Source: Pontibacillus salicampi
GTDB taxonomy: Bacteria; Bacillota; Bacilli; Bacillales; BH030062
Assembly (NCBI RefSeq): GCF_042434395.1
Contig: NZ_JBHLTP010000013.1
Location: forward strand, 124,001 to 188,000
Direction: 5' to 3'
Length of the DNA stretch: 64,000 bases
Positions 1 to 8,373 of the stretch are shown here, piece after piece (within the stretch, counting starts at the first letter, position 1; the number at the start of each line of letters is the position of its first letter). A program made the position numbers and the translations under genes. The notes beneath the pieces are model-generated. The model had not been told where the DNA came from. It searched no databases and was given only the letters and a program-made list of their open reading frames with translations.

Positions 1-390
1 GGTTTTCACAATATTGCTGATGAGAAGTTAGATGTTGTAGCCAAACAAACAGCAAATTTCGATCGGACAGAAGGTCTTAATACCATGGAAAACCTACTGC
101 AGGGGAATCCAGATATAGAAGCTGTATTTGCCCATAATGATGAAATGGCCCTTGGAGCATTTCAGGCAATCCAGAGCTCAGGCAAGGAAATATTGGTGGT
201 GGGCTTTGATGGAAATGAAGATGCAATAAACAGTATTAAAGACGGCAATTTATCTGCCACCGTTGCTCAACAGCCAGAACAAATTGGGAAACTCGCCGTT
301 CAAGCAGGAGCTAACGTATTACAAGGAGAAGAAGTAGAAAGTACTATACCTGTCCCGCTTAAACTAGTAACGAAAGAAGAAATAGAGTAG
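1..390 (+). CDS. rbsB: Ribose ABC transporter substrate-binding protein RbsB, C-terminal part
   Basis: This is the last 129 codons of a periplasmic-binding-protein-type sugar receptor; the start lies left of the window. In Bacillus, RbsB is an extracytoplasmic lipoprotein that delivers ribose to the RbsA/RbsC importer. The frame opens with GFHNIADEKLDVVAKQTANF and later has AVFAHNDEMALGAFQA and VVGFDGNEDA. These match the C-terminal lobe and hinge strands of RbsB, with ligand-contacting Asn/Asp in HNDEMA and GFDGN. It is presumably the last gene of an rbs operon, since a terminator follows at 401-433. Family assignment is firm. Ribose specificity is inferred from similarity, and allose or another pentose receptor remains possible. 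Confidence 0.88.
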   Translation, partial: GFHNIADEKLDVVAKQTANFDRTEGLNTMENLLQGNPDIEAVFAHNDEMALGAFQAIQSSGKEILVVGFDGNEDAINSIKDGNLSATVAQQPEQIGKLAVQAGANVLQGEEVESTIPVPLKLVTKEEIE

Positions 391-400
391 AAATAAAGAG

Positions 401-433
401 GACCTTTCCTTACATGGAAGGTCTTCTTTTTTC
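401..433 (+). terminator. Rho-independent terminator after rbsB
   Basis: The arms GACCTTTCC and GGAAGGTC pair (one bulge) around a short loop and are followed by a T-rich run. It sits 11 bases after the rbsB stop. Confidence 0.8.
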
Positions 434-593
434 TGCTTGTCCTCACGATGTGGGATGGTTCGATGAAGCTACACGATGTAGCGGTCTTAAACGAACCTCC
501 TTCTTCCTCTGCTTCCTATACCCATTTTGATTACATTCCGTATTCTTCTCCACCATTTGGTGATAGATAAGAAAATAATGGAATAAGTGGCAT

Positions 594-632
594 TAAAAAA
601 GCTTGTGGAGAAACGACGGTTCCTCCACAAGC
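594..632 (-). terminator. Terminator of the minus-strand yjiH-like gene
   Basis: Read on the minus strand, GCTTGTGGAG pairs perfectly with CTCCACAAGC and is followed by TTTTTT. It lies 45 bases beyond the stop of the gene at 678-2051. Confidence 0.8.
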
Positions 633-635
633 TGA

Positions 636-668
636 AACCCTCTCGGTCATGTAGACGAGAGGGTTTTT
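636..668 (+). terminator. Second plus-strand terminator hairpin
   Basis: AACCCTCTCG and CGAGAGGGTT form a perfect 10-bp stem followed by a T run on the plus strand. It may stop read-through from the rbs operon before it enters the convergent gene. Confidence 0.65.
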
Positions 669-677
669 TATGCTTTC

Positions 678-2051
678 CTAGAATAGCAGGTGAGCGATAA
701 TTGTAATAACAGGCAGGGTAATAAGGGTACGTTCTAAAAAGATAATGAGCAGGTCTCTAAAATTGATCGGTATTTTAGAGCCTAATAGTAATCCACCCAC
801 CTCAGACATGTAAATGAGCTGTGTAACGGATAGGGCTGCAATGATGAACAGGGTCATCTGGCTCTCAATAGCTGAGCTTGCAATAATAGCAGGCAAGAAC
901 ATGTCAGCAAACCCTACAAGTATTGTTTCAGAAGCGGCTGCAGCCTCTGGAATCTGCATCAGTTCTAGTAGTGGAATAAATGGCATTCCAATCCAGCTAA
1001 AGACTGGAGTGTATTCGGCAATGATTAAAGCAATAGTCCCAAACGCCATAACGATAGGGGCCACTCCCATCCACATGTCGAGAACATTCTGTGCTCCCTG
1101 CTTCAGAAATGTACCGAAGCTATTCTGGGTCTGTGCCTGCTTTAATGCTTTATAGTACCCCCACGTCGCCACATTGTATCCTTCAGGGGATGCTGTTTCT
1201 TCTTCCGCTATTTCACCGGAAACATACGTGCTCTCTTTTCTGGAAAGGGGCGGAATACGCGGCATAATAAGGGCTGCAATTACTCCAGAAAGTAACACAG
1301 TACCATAAAAAGGAGCAAAGTAATCTGATAACCCAACCTTATCAATAACGACGAGCGTAAAGGTGATAGATACGACGGAGAAGGTAGTACCTATTATGGC
1401 GGCTTCTTTTTTTGTATAATGGCCTTCCTGATACTGCTTACTTGTTAGTAACACGCCAATAGTTCCATCCCCGAGCCAGGAGGCAAGGGAATCGACGGAA
1501 GAACGACCTGGAAGCTTGAACAATGGCCTCATGACAACCGTTAGCATCGTGCCAAAAAACTCTAGTAATCCGAAGCTTAATAACAACGGGAGAAATAATC
1601 CAGCAAATAAGAACACTGTAAATAAAGTGTGTAATAAATCCCCAAGGAGCAGGTCACCAGTTGCTCCTGAATGGATAAATTCAGGTCCAATCTTAAAAAG
1701 TGTTAAATACACGAGGACCGCGCCAACCATTCGGACAATGGTCCAGAACCATGAAACATCTAACAGGCTTTTAAAGAATGGGAAGCGATCTAACTTCTGC
1801 CCACCGATTAATTTTACGAGTAACGTCGCAAGAGCAGTAATAATAATGATAATGGTCATAATAGCAGAAAGCTGTCCAGCTAATTGTAATTTTAGCCATT
1901 CTGCAAAAAACGCTACAGGAACGGTTGCTTTTTCCTCTCCCCCCACGTTAACTGAAATAGGTATCATGAATAAAAATATGCCTAACAGCGAAGGGATAAT
2001 AAATTTAATATGGTTAATACCCTTGAAAGGGAATTTACTGTCATTTTGCAT
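678..2051 (-). CDS. YjiH-family nucleoside-recognition (Gate) membrane protein
   Basis: A 457-residue polytopic membrane protein of the YjiH/Gate-domain family. Members carry nucleoside-transporter-like gate domains; their substrate is not firmly known. The sequence begins with a basic cytoplasmic stretch and a first hydrophobic segment, followed by many hydrophobic helices. The region around GDGTIGVLLTSKQYQEG fits the gate-domain core. I chose the ATG at 2051 because AGGAGG stands 8 bases upstream of it; the longer reading to 2096 lacks such a site. The methyltransferase gene at 2153-3766 lies upstream on the same strand, 101 bases away, so co-transcription is possible. The terminator is at 594-632. 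Family is fairly sure, function is not. Confidence 0.8.
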   Translation of the reverse strand: MQNDSKFPFKGINHIKFIIPSLLGIFLFMIPISVNVGGEEKATVPVAFFAEWLKLQLAGQLSAIMTIIIIITALATLLVKLIGGQKLDRFPFFKSLLDVSWFWTIVRMVGAVLVYLTLFKIGPEFIHSGATGDLLLGDLLHTLFTVFLFAGLFLPLLLSFGLLEFFGTMLTVVMRPLFKLPGRSSVDSLASWLGDGTIGVLLTSKQYQEGHYTKKEAAIIGTTFSVVSITFTLVVIDKVGLSDYFAPFYGTVLLSGVIAALIMPRIPPLSRKESTYVSGEIAEEETASPEGYNVATWGYYKALKQAQTQNSFGTFLKQGAQNVLDMWMGVAPIVMAFGTIALIIAEYTPVFSWIGMPFIPLLELMQIPEAAAASETILVGFADMFLPAIIASSAIESQMTLFIIAALSVTQLIYMSEVGGLLLGSKIPINFRDLLIIFLERTLITLPVITIIAHLLF

Positions 2052-2152
2052 GAGCTTGTTCCTCCTGTTCAACAACGTCATAAGTATGCAACGCATTTCA
2101 TTTTAATACAAACTAAAGAAAAAATCTAATAAAAATTTAAAGAAATGAATAG

Positions 2153-3766
2153 TTATACGACTCTGTCATTCTTGGAGAGTATTATACTGCGAAATACGTA
2201 CTCTAATGCTTCCTTACGTTCGTACCATTTGCTAGATTGGTAGGAACACAATCGAATGTCTTCATAAAGGGATTGTATAGTCTGTTTTGTGGAATGATCA
2301 ATAGCATCTATATCCACGATGTAGGAGTGATTAATATCATTTGGCTCAAATTTCACGAGACCTTTACCATATTCTCTTCCCGTTTCCTTCATTACCTGAC
2401 TAGCAATATCAGTAAGAAAGTAGGCCATTAAAACATCCGTATCCTGTTTGTATGAAGGATGTATATATATACTGTGATAGGGAGTTAAATGCACAATGCC
2501 GGCTTCATTTCGAACAAAGTGCAGGCGCTCTCTGTTAAAGACGCGAAACCAGATGGGAGCAGGCTTTCGCACTTCAGCTTTGTACCAGGGCGAACGGTGT
2601 TTTGTTAAATAACGCTTATGGAATTGTGCATATTCACCAAGCTGAATATAGTGAACTAGTGATGGATCCATCTTCGTGTCCTTTTGAACATTCAACAGGT
2701 AGACGGGCATGTTCTTTTCTATTAAATAGTTCAGCTCCTGTTGCGAGAAAAATGGAGTTTCCACCTGATTTGCTTTTGTAATACAGGGCGTTAGATAGGA
2801 GTCAGATAGTTGATATGTAGTAATTTCTGATGCAGTTAAGCAGAAGAAATCATTAGCTCCTGTGGCGATGCCCCTCGAGGCTGCTGCCACTTGTTGAAAT
2901 GGAACAACATGCTGGAGGGAGTCCATAACGGAATTCTGATAATAGCTCCGCCATTTCTTTGCAGTATCGAGCTCCCTTAAATGATAGCGCTTACCAAATG
3001 GTGTGCTGCTTTGTTTGCATTCGCTGATATACTGCTGAACCGCAGGTATATCGTCCGCTGTATCCATGGTTAGGAATTCTACTTCCTCATTATTTCCTCC
3101 CTTCTCACATAAAAGGATGGCGGAGGTAGTAAGTGCATCATCAAACCAGCTGTGCTGATAATCGGTAACAATAACATACTGTAACAGCCCCTCTGCTACT
3201 AGAAAGTCCTTAACCCATCGCCCGTAATCTGCATTTAAAAAATCAGAGGGCACAATATAAGCAGCTCGACCTCCTTGAACTAATTGATAGGCTGACTTTA
3301 GCACGAATAGGTTATACATGTTCGTGTTGCCGGGCAATTGCATATTCAGCATGCTGTTAAACTGTTGCAGAATATCTTGCTTTCGTTGATGTGTAGACAA
3401 TTTGAAATAGGGAGGATTTGCAATGACAGCTTCAAAGGAATCGTTCCAGTCGCTAAATAAAAAATCCTCTTGTAGATAGGAAGCCCGATAGGATGATAGT
3501 CTTTCTCTGGCACCAGCTAATATGGATTGATCTGTATCGTACAAATTCCACAAGGGCTTATGAGTGCTATTAAGCTGCTCGTACTGCTCAGTGAATATTC
3601 CCAGTCCAGCTGCTGGGTCGAGAATGCTATTTGGGTGAGTGGGTAGAATCCATGAAGACATAAGCCTAGCAATTGCTGGTGGTGTGAAATACTGTCCTAA
3701 TGCTTTCCGGTAGGATGGGCTGGTTTTTTTACGATAATGTTCTTCAGGGGTGGTTTCTTCCATCAT
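2153..3766 (-). CDS. Class I SAM-dependent adenine DNA methyltransferase (Eco57I/TaqI-like)
   Basis: A 537-residue putative N6-adenine DNA methyltransferase. Near residues 45-60, SILDPAAGLGIF is the SAM-binding motif I, and VIANPPYFKL is the catalytic NPPY motif IV. The C-terminal half, with RKPAPIWFRVFNRERLHF, resembles a TaqI-type target-recognition region. The length suits M.TaqI-like enzymes and is too short for a type IIG fusion; no nuclease motif is visible. The start has AAGGAG about 7 bases before the first of two ATGs. No restriction endonuclease or specificity gene is adjacent: neighbours are a YjiH membrane protein and a DUF523/DUF1722 gene. It therefore looks solitary. Target sequence and role (epigenetic mark or remnant of an R-M system) are unknown. 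Confidence 0.85.
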   Translation of the reverse strand: MMEETTPEEHYRKKTSPSYRKALGQYFTPPAIARLMSSWILPTHPNSILDPAAGLGIFTEQYEQLNSTHKPLWNLYDTDQSILAGARERLSSYRASYLQEDFLFSDWNDSFEAVIANPPYFKLSTHQRKQDILQQFNSMLNMQLPGNTNMYNLFVLKSAYQLVQGGRAAYIVPSDFLNADYGRWVKDFLVAEGLLQYVIVTDYQHSWFDDALTTSAILLCEKGGNNEEVEFLTMDTADDIPAVQQYISECKQSSTPFGKRYHLRELDTAKKWRSYYQNSVMDSLQHVVPFQQVAAASRGIATGANDFFCLTASEITTYQLSDSYLTPCITKANQVETPFFSQQELNYLIEKNMPVYLLNVQKDTKMDPSLVHYIQLGEYAQFHKRYLTKHRSPWYKAEVRKPAPIWFRVFNRERLHFVRNEAGIVHLTPYHSIYIHPSYKQDTDVLMAYFLTDIASQVMKETGREYGKGLVKFEPNDINHSYIVDIDAIDHSTKQTIQSLYEDIRLCSYQSSKWYERKEALEYVFRSIILSKNDRVV

Positions 3767-3928
3767 ACTACTGCTCCTTCATTGTTCGCTTAATGCTATT
3801 GTATCGAAAAACAGCGCCAATCTCATTAAAAAAACGAATTCAGGGCAGAATAGACTATTGAAATTAGCAAGTGCCGAGTAAACATCCTACAATGAAAACA
3901 AACTTTTCTATAAATGAGGGAGAAACAA

Positions 3929-4900
3929 ATGAAAACCTTTGCCACTCCAAAAATAGTTGTAAGTAAATGCCTTGAATTTGATCACGTTCGGTATAATGGC
4001 GAGGTCATTCCAGATAAAGTGGTGCAGCGTCTCACTCCACACGTCCAATTCATCCCAGTCTGTCCGGAAATGGAAATCGGACTTGGTGTACCTAGGGATG
4101 TTATTCGTATCGTTCGAAAAGGGGAGGAAGAGAGGCTAATGCAGCCTTCTACAGAGAGGGATCTCACAGAGAGCATGAACGCATTCTCGAAGGGGTTTCT
4201 TGAATCCCTTCAAGGAGTGGACGGGTTTTTATTGAAGAACCGTTCTCCAACGTGTGGAACCCAGGATGTGAAAATGTACGACAAACTGGAGAAATCTCCT
4301 GTGACAGGGAAGACAAAGGGACTATTTGCCAAGCACGTAATAGAACACTATCCAGGACTTGCTATTGAAGAAGAAGGACGATTGAAGAACTACAAAATCC
4401 GTGAACACTTTTTTACCAAGCTCTTTACACTAGCAGAATATAGACAGCTGAGAGAGTCTCCATCTATGAAGAAACTTGTTCATTTTCATTCCAAGCACAA
4501 GTATTTATTTATGTCCTACAACCAAACTACCTTAAAGGATATGGGCAGAATAACGGCCAATCACGAGAAGCTACCAATAGAAGAGGTATTGAATTCTTAT
4601 GAGGAGCGCTTGCATTGGATGTTTCGCAGGCTCCCTAGTAGAAAATCGAATGTTAATGTGTGTCAGCATATTATGGGGTACTTTAAGCATGAATTAACAA
4701 AAGGAGAGAAAAATTACTTCCAAGAAACGCTCCAAAAATTTTATGAAGAAAGAATTCCCCTTAGCGCTATCCTTTCCATTCTTAAATCTTGGGTCGTCCG
4801 TTTCCAGAATGAATACTTGCTGGAACAAACCTATTTTGAACCTTATCCTGAGGATTTAATAGAGATTAGCGACTCTGGAAAAGGTCGTTCGTTTGCCTGA
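3929..4900 (+). CDS. DUF523 and DUF1722 (YbgA-like) fusion protein
   Basis: A 323-residue two-domain protein. The N-terminal ~150 residues are DUF523, with the conserved cysteines in VVSKCLEFDHVRYNG, PVCPEMEIGLG and RSPTCGTQDVKMY. The C-terminal part is DUF1722 (YbgA), with HSKHKYLFMSYNQ and ILKSWVVRFQNEYL. DUF523 proteins have been linked to tRNA or nucleotide chemistry and YbgA is often near photolyases, but no function is established. The conserved Cys set suggests metal or thiol chemistry (inference). I start at the ATG at 3929 because GAGGGAGA lies properly upstream; the ATG at 3914 overlaps that site. A terminator follows at 4906-4937, so it is probably a single-gene unit. Confidence 0.85.
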   Translation: MKTFATPKIVVSKCLEFDHVRYNGEVIPDKVVQRLTPHVQFIPVCPEMEIGLGVPRDVIRIVRKGEEERLMQPSTERDLTESMNAFSKGFLESLQGVDGFLLKNRSPTCGTQDVKMYDKLEKSPVTGKTKGLFAKHVIEHYPGLAIEEEGRLKNYKIREHFFTKLFTLAEYRQLRESPSMKKLVHFHSKHKYLFMSYNQTTLKDMGRITANHEKLPIEEVLNSYEERLHWMFRRLPSRKSNVNVCQHIMGYFKHELTKGEKNYFQETLQKFYEERIPLSAILSILKSWVVRFQNEYLLEQTYFEPYPEDLIEISDSGKGRSFA

Positions 4901-4905
4901 ATATA

Positions 4906-4937
4906 AGCAGCCTTCCATAAGTGGAGGTTGCTTTTTT
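4906..4937 (+). terminator. Terminator after the DUF523/DUF1722 gene
   Basis: AGCAGCCTTCC pairs with GGAGGTTGCT around ATAAGT and is followed by TTTTTT. Confidence 0.8.
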
Positions 4938-4950
4938 AATATATTAATAA

Positions 4951-4964
4951 AATAACGCTTTCAG
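4951..4964 (-). promoter_or_regulatory. Possible cre (CcpA) site
   Basis: The minus strand reads CTGAAAGCGTTATT, close to the CcpA consensus TGWAARCGYTWNCW with a mismatch in the right arm. It lies about 90 bases before the MFS gene. This is a weak match with no independent support. Confidence 0.3.
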
Positions 4965-5007
4965 GGTTTTGTCAATAAAACGGCTGGGTATTCTCCAAAA
5001 TGGAAGT

Positions 5008-5021
5008 TATCAACGTTGATA
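5008..5021. promoter_or_regulatory. 14-bp perfect palindrome before the MFS gene
   Basis: TATCAACGTTGATA is a perfect dyad with a CG centre, the form typical of LacI/GalR-family operators. It lies 31 bases upstream of the start at 5052, between any promoter and the ribosome binding site. Its regulator is unknown; no LacI-type gene is in the window. Confidence 0.45.
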
Positions 5022-5051
5022 GATATTAAAAATTTTTGGAGGTACAGCTTC

Positions 5052-6233
5052 ATGGGTAAAGGCAAAAGCATTCATGCGTTAATTATACTGATGTTCACAC
5101 AATTCATTTCTGGTGGTGTGACGAATACAAAGGGCATCGTTTTAGATCAAGTTGAGAAGGATTTAGGCCTTGATATGAGTCAATTTGGACTAGTTGTCTT
5201 CATCTTCCAATTAGGATTTACTTTAGCGAGTGTTCTCATTGGTTACTATACCGATAAAAAAGGGCTGCGCATCATGACGATTGTCGGTTCTATCATTATG
5301 GGTATCGGTTTTTTAGGAACTGGTATTGCGCCAAACATTACATTCTTTTTAGGCTTCTATATGATTGTCGGATTCGGCCTTGGATCACTAGGAGTAGCCT
5401 CTAACGCTATCGTACCAGCTGCGTATCCAGAGCAGCAGAACCGAATGTTCAACCTGGCAATGGGTGTGTATGGATTAGGAATGGTCTTATTTCCTCAGCT
5501 TCTAAATTACATGTTCCAATTCGCATCATGGCGCTACTTTTATATCGGGATTGCCATCAGTCTTGTCCTCGTCATTCTCTACATTACCTCTGTGGCCTTC
5601 CCGGATGGTAAAGTAGAGAAGATAAACTTGAAAGCATTTATTCCCATGTTAAAAGATGCTCAGTTTGTATTCTTATTATTCTTTTTATTATTCGAAGTAT
5701 CTGCAGAGGTATCCTTTACAAACTTTTTCCCGGTGTATTTAAAATCACTTGAGCTTGGAGGATTATCAACTGCAGCGAAAGAGGATATGGTTGCCCTTAT
5801 CCTTTCTTTATTTTCCGTGTTCTTTATGATAGGAAGATTGGGCGTAGCGTATTTGACAAACTATGTAAACGAGCGGATTATCCTGATCGTGTTTTCAGCC
5901 GGTTCATTATTAACGGTAGGTATCAGCTTCCTTGTTGCTACTGGATTTCCTTATTTATTCGCTGGTGCAGGGCTATTTTTCTCCACTCTATTTCCAACTG
6001 CAACGGCCTTTGGAACGAAGCTGTCTAAGACAGGTGGTTCCGCACTCGGACTCATTTATATTGCATCTGGAATCGGCGGAGGTATTGCCGGTTACATTGT
6101 CGGTCTCGCCTCCGAGATATTCGGTAATACCGGTGGCTTTGCCGTTGTCCTTGTCTTCCTCGCACTAATGCTTGTCACTGCATTCTTTATGAATGGGGAA
6201 AAATCACAGCAAGGCAATTCGACAAGCGCTTAA
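5052..6233 (+). CDS. MFS transporter, probably for a sugar or organic acid
   Basis: A 393-residue major-facilitator permease with about 12 hydrophobic segments. The cytoplasmic loop between helices 2 and 3 reads GYYTDKKGLRIMTIVGS, the MFS motif-A position (Gly, Asp, basic residues). A long central loop follows helix 6 (VAFPDGKVEKINLKAF). The start at 5052 is supported by GGAGG 8 bases upstream; the open frame extends to 5016 without a site. A LacI-like palindrome and a weak cre-like sequence lie in the leader, suggesting carbohydrate-responsive control (inference). A strong terminator at 6257-6290 makes it monocistronic. The substrate cannot be named. Confidence 0.85.
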   Translation: MGKGKSIHALIILMFTQFISGGVTNTKGIVLDQVEKDLGLDMSQFGLVVFIFQLGFTLASVLIGYYTDKKGLRIMTIVGSIIMGIGFLGTGIAPNITFFLGFYMIVGFGLGSLGVASNAIVPAAYPEQQNRMFNLAMGVYGLGMVLFPQLLNYMFQFASWRYFYIGIAISLVLVILYITSVAFPDGKVEKINLKAFIPMLKDAQFVFLLFFLLFEVSAEVSFTNFFPVYLKSLELGGLSTAAKEDMVALILSLFSVFFMIGRLGVAYLTNYVNERIILIVFSAGSLLTVGISFLVATGFPYLFAGAGLFFSTLFPTATAFGTKLSKTGGSALGLIYIASGIGGGIAGYIVGLASEIFGNTGGFAVVLVFLALMLVTAFFMNGEKSQQGNSTSA

Positions 6234-6256
6234 CATCAACATCTCTATTGCTACAG

Positions 6257-6290
6257 GCACCTGGTGTGTTTACTCACCAGGTGCTTTTTT
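6257..6290 (+). terminator. Terminator after the MFS gene
   Basis: GCACCTGGTG and CACCAGGTGC form a perfect 10-bp stem with an 8-base loop and a six-T tail. Confidence 0.9.
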
Positions 6291-6354
6291 ACGCTCAGTA
6301 GGAAAAAGGGTCTAATGGAATATTGTAAAGAAAAAATTAATATGACAGAAGACA

Positions 6355-6382
6355 TAAAAAACATGTGGATTTTTGTCGATAT
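6355..6382 (+). promoter_or_regulatory. SigD-type (flagellar/chemotaxis) promoter
   Basis: TAAA at 6355-6358 and GTCGATAT at 6375-6382 are separated by 16 bases. This matches the B. subtilis SigD consensus TAAA-N14-16-GCCGATAT with one substitution. It lies about 110 bases before the chemoreceptor gene, the expected kind of target. Confidence 0.6.
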
Positions 6383-6494
6383 AAGGAAGAGGTCTAGAAA
6401 GGAAGTACGTAATCACTGTGATTATGATGGGGGTTTTTTTGGACATTTGTACTATTGGAACCCAACCCCATACCAGAAAGAGGAGGAGATGTGA

Positions 6495-7982
6495 GTGGAC
6501 GCTGTTGAAGAAACGAAGCGGAAGGACACAATTGCAAAAAACAAACTAATGCTTGGAGCGTTTGTTACTGCCATGACGGCAGGAGTTGGCTACTACATTC
6601 AAGAGGGTAATATGACGCAGGTCATCGTAAATGGTGGGCAAGCAGTGGCGATGGCACTTGTATTTGTGCTAGTCCATTATGTATGGAAAAAGGAACATTG
6701 GTTTGCTTACATAGCTGTTCCACTTCCCTATTTAGCTGGAATATTTTCCATGGTACAAGTAGGAGGATCCGTAAAGGCTTTACTAATTTTTTTCTTCTTA
6801 GCTGTATTTTCTGCTGTTCCACTAAAAGGGAGGCTATTTGCCGTAGGCTACACGCTAGGCTTTGCTCTTGTACTCGCCAGCATCTTTACTAGTAGCGGCG
6901 ATCAAGCACAGATAATGGATCAGATGGCGAATCCTTATATCATGATTTACGTTCTTGTTGGAATTATGCTATCCGCACTAATGTATTTGTATAATAAGCA
7001 ATATAAGGTCTTTGAACGTTACTTGTATCAAAGTGTTGAGGAAGCTCGAGCCAAGGAAGAAGAAAATACAGCAATGGAAAAGGATTTAAATGTAATTTCC
7101 ACAAGCATTGCCGAAATCAACCAACAAATTCAAAGTAACCTTGGTGCTCAATCCGAAATGAAAATAGCCGTACAAGAAATGGCGTCTGGTAGCCAGACCC
7201 AAAGTGAACAAATCACCTCTATATCGTCAAATGCTCAGGGCACAATGGAAGCAATAAATGAGATGCATACATCGCTTCATGTCCTTTTGGAAGAAGTAAA
7301 GACTATTTCCACCTCCTCTAACGAAGGGCAGGAGAAACTTCGGACACTGGAAGAAGAAATGAAAGCCCTAAAGAGAGTGATTAATCATCTAAAAGAAACA
7401 TACACCGAATTAACCAGTAAGCTACAAGAAACGAACGCTCTAACGGAGGATATTAAAGACATTACAGAACAAACAAATTTGCTATCCTTAAATGCATCTA
7501 TAGAAGCTGCAAGAGCAGGCGAGGCTGGTAAAGGATTTGCGGTAGTAGCGGAGGAAATTAGAAAACTAGCTGACGTGACAGCGAATGCAACCATAAAGAT
7601 AACCGACAATTTAAATAGCCTGAACTCCAGGAACCATGCTGCATCAGAACAGCTTACAGAAAGCATTGATAAAATTAATTCCAGCGTCACCTCCACAACA
7701 GAGGTGGTGGATATATTCATTGAAGTTGGAAAGGTACTGGGGCATTTAGAAGAACGAATGGACAATTTCCAAACGATGTTTAACCACGTTAAAGAACACT
7801 CCGAAGATGTGGAAACCTCTACAAATGAACTGGCGTCTATTATTGAACAATCTACCGCTAGCATGGAAGAGGTAAGTGCCACTATTGAGGATTTAAATGA
7901 GGACAATGAAAAAGTGAGTAACTATATGAACGATATTACCGCCAGTGCTGAAAATTTATTGCAGCAAAGACAAACGGATTGA
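6495..7982 (+). CDS. Methyl-accepting chemotaxis protein with a six-helix membrane sensor
   Basis: A 495-residue chemoreceptor. Residues ~15-170 form six hydrophobic segments with only short loops, so there is no extracellular Cache or four-helix ligand domain and no recognisable HAMP. Residues ~185-490 are the coiled-coil signalling domain; its highly conserved hairpin tip is EQTNLLSLNASIEAARAGEA followed by GKGFAVVAEEIRKLA, the CheA/CheW contact. Such receptors probably sense membrane-linked or intracellular cues (inference). Translation starts at GTG 6495, with AGGAGG 8 bases before it. The SigD-type promoter at 6355-6382 puts it in the motility regulon. The terminator is at 7990-8022. No che or flagellar genes are nearby, as is usual for dispersed MCP genes. 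Confidence 0.9.
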   Translation: MDAVEETKRKDTIAKNKLMLGAFVTAMTAGVGYYIQEGNMTQVIVNGGQAVAMALVFVLVHYVWKKEHWFAYIAVPLPYLAGIFSMVQVGGSVKALLIFFFLAVFSAVPLKGRLFAVGYTLGFALVLASIFTSSGDQAQIMDQMANPYIMIYVLVGIMLSALMYLYNKQYKVFERYLYQSVEEARAKEEENTAMEKDLNVISTSIAEINQQIQSNLGAQSEMKIAVQEMASGSQTQSEQITSISSNAQGTMEAINEMHTSLHVLLEEVKTISTSSNEGQEKLRTLEEEMKALKRVINHLKETYTELTSKLQETNALTEDIKDITEQTNLLSLNASIEAARAGEAGKGFAVVAEEIRKLADVTANATIKITDNLNSLNSRNHAASEQLTESIDKINSSVTSTTEVVDIFIEVGKVLGHLEERMDNFQTMFNHVKEHSEDVETSTNELASIIEQSTASMEEVSATIEDLNEDNEKVSNYMNDITASAENLLQQRQTD

Positions 7983-7989
7983 TTATACA

Positions 7990-8022
7990 GCACTCTATCC
8001 TAGTTCGGGTAGAGTGCTTTTC
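7990..8022 (+). terminator. Terminator after the MCP gene
   Basis: GCACTCTA pairs with TAGAGTGC, followed by TTTTC. Confidence 0.8.
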
Positions 8023-8107
8023 TGGCTTGTCCTGCCTAAGAGTTGCTGTTGAAATCTTAAAATAGTGTATCATCTAAATTAACCTAATGAAGGATTTGTA
8101 CGTTTTC

Positions 8108-8146
8108 ATGGAATGTATATTTTACATATGGAATATATATGTTACA
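8108..8146. repeat. Two 19-bp direct repeats before the XRE gene
   Basis: ATGGAATGTATATTTTACA at 8108-8126 and ATGGAATATATATGTTACA at 8128-8146 match at 17 of 19 positions with a 20-base step. They lie immediately before the small regulator gene and overlap possible promoter hexamers (TTTACA 8121, TACACT 8143). They are good candidates for a tandem auto-operator. Confidence 0.45.
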
Positions 8147-8166
8147 CTGATAGGCAGGTGATGAGA

Positions 8167-8373
8167 TTGGATAACCATGTAAAGCATGCTCGGATGGAAC
8201 AGGGTTTAACGCAAATACAACTAGGAAAGCAAGTAGGGGTAACGAGGCAAACAATCAGCCTAATTGAAAAGGGGCAATACAACCCTACACTTCGACTGTG
8301 CTTATTGCTCAGCTACGCCTTACATACATCATTGAATGACCTATTCTGGATTGATGAGGAGGATTTTAAGTGA
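8167..8373 (+). CDS. Small XRE-family HTH transcriptional regulator
   Basis: A 68-residue protein that is almost entirely one Cro/C1-type helix-turn-helix. QIQLGKQVGVTRQTISLIEK is the HTH core and YNPTLRLCLLLSYAL the dimer helix. I chose TTG 8167 because GGTGAT, complementary to 16S rRNA, precedes it and 67-70 residues is usual for this YvaO-like family; ATG 8161 lies inside that site. The next gene starts at 8370, overlapping the stop by four bases. In Bacillaceae such regulators are commonly paired with a four-helix membrane protein, as here. The tandem repeats just upstream suggest self-regulation (inference). Confidence 0.85.
   Translation: MDNHVKHARMEQGLTQIQLGKQVGVTRQTISLIEKGQYNPTLRLCLLLSYALHTSLNDLFWIDEEDFK

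Noticed and set aside
1516..2106. 196-codon plus-strand frame opposite the YjiH-like gene
   Set aside because: It is antisense to a membrane protein gene with clear helices and a good ribosome site; low-complexity Asn/Ser-rich translation indicates a shadow.
2153..4900. Methyltransferase as part of a defence island (BREX, DISARM, type IIG)
   Set aside because: The protein is too short for PglX or type IIG enzymes, and no nuclease, helicase or other defence gene is adjacent.
6264..6494. 76-codon open frame before the MCP gene
   Set aside because: It begins inside a terminator, covers the SigD-type promoter and has no ribosome site.
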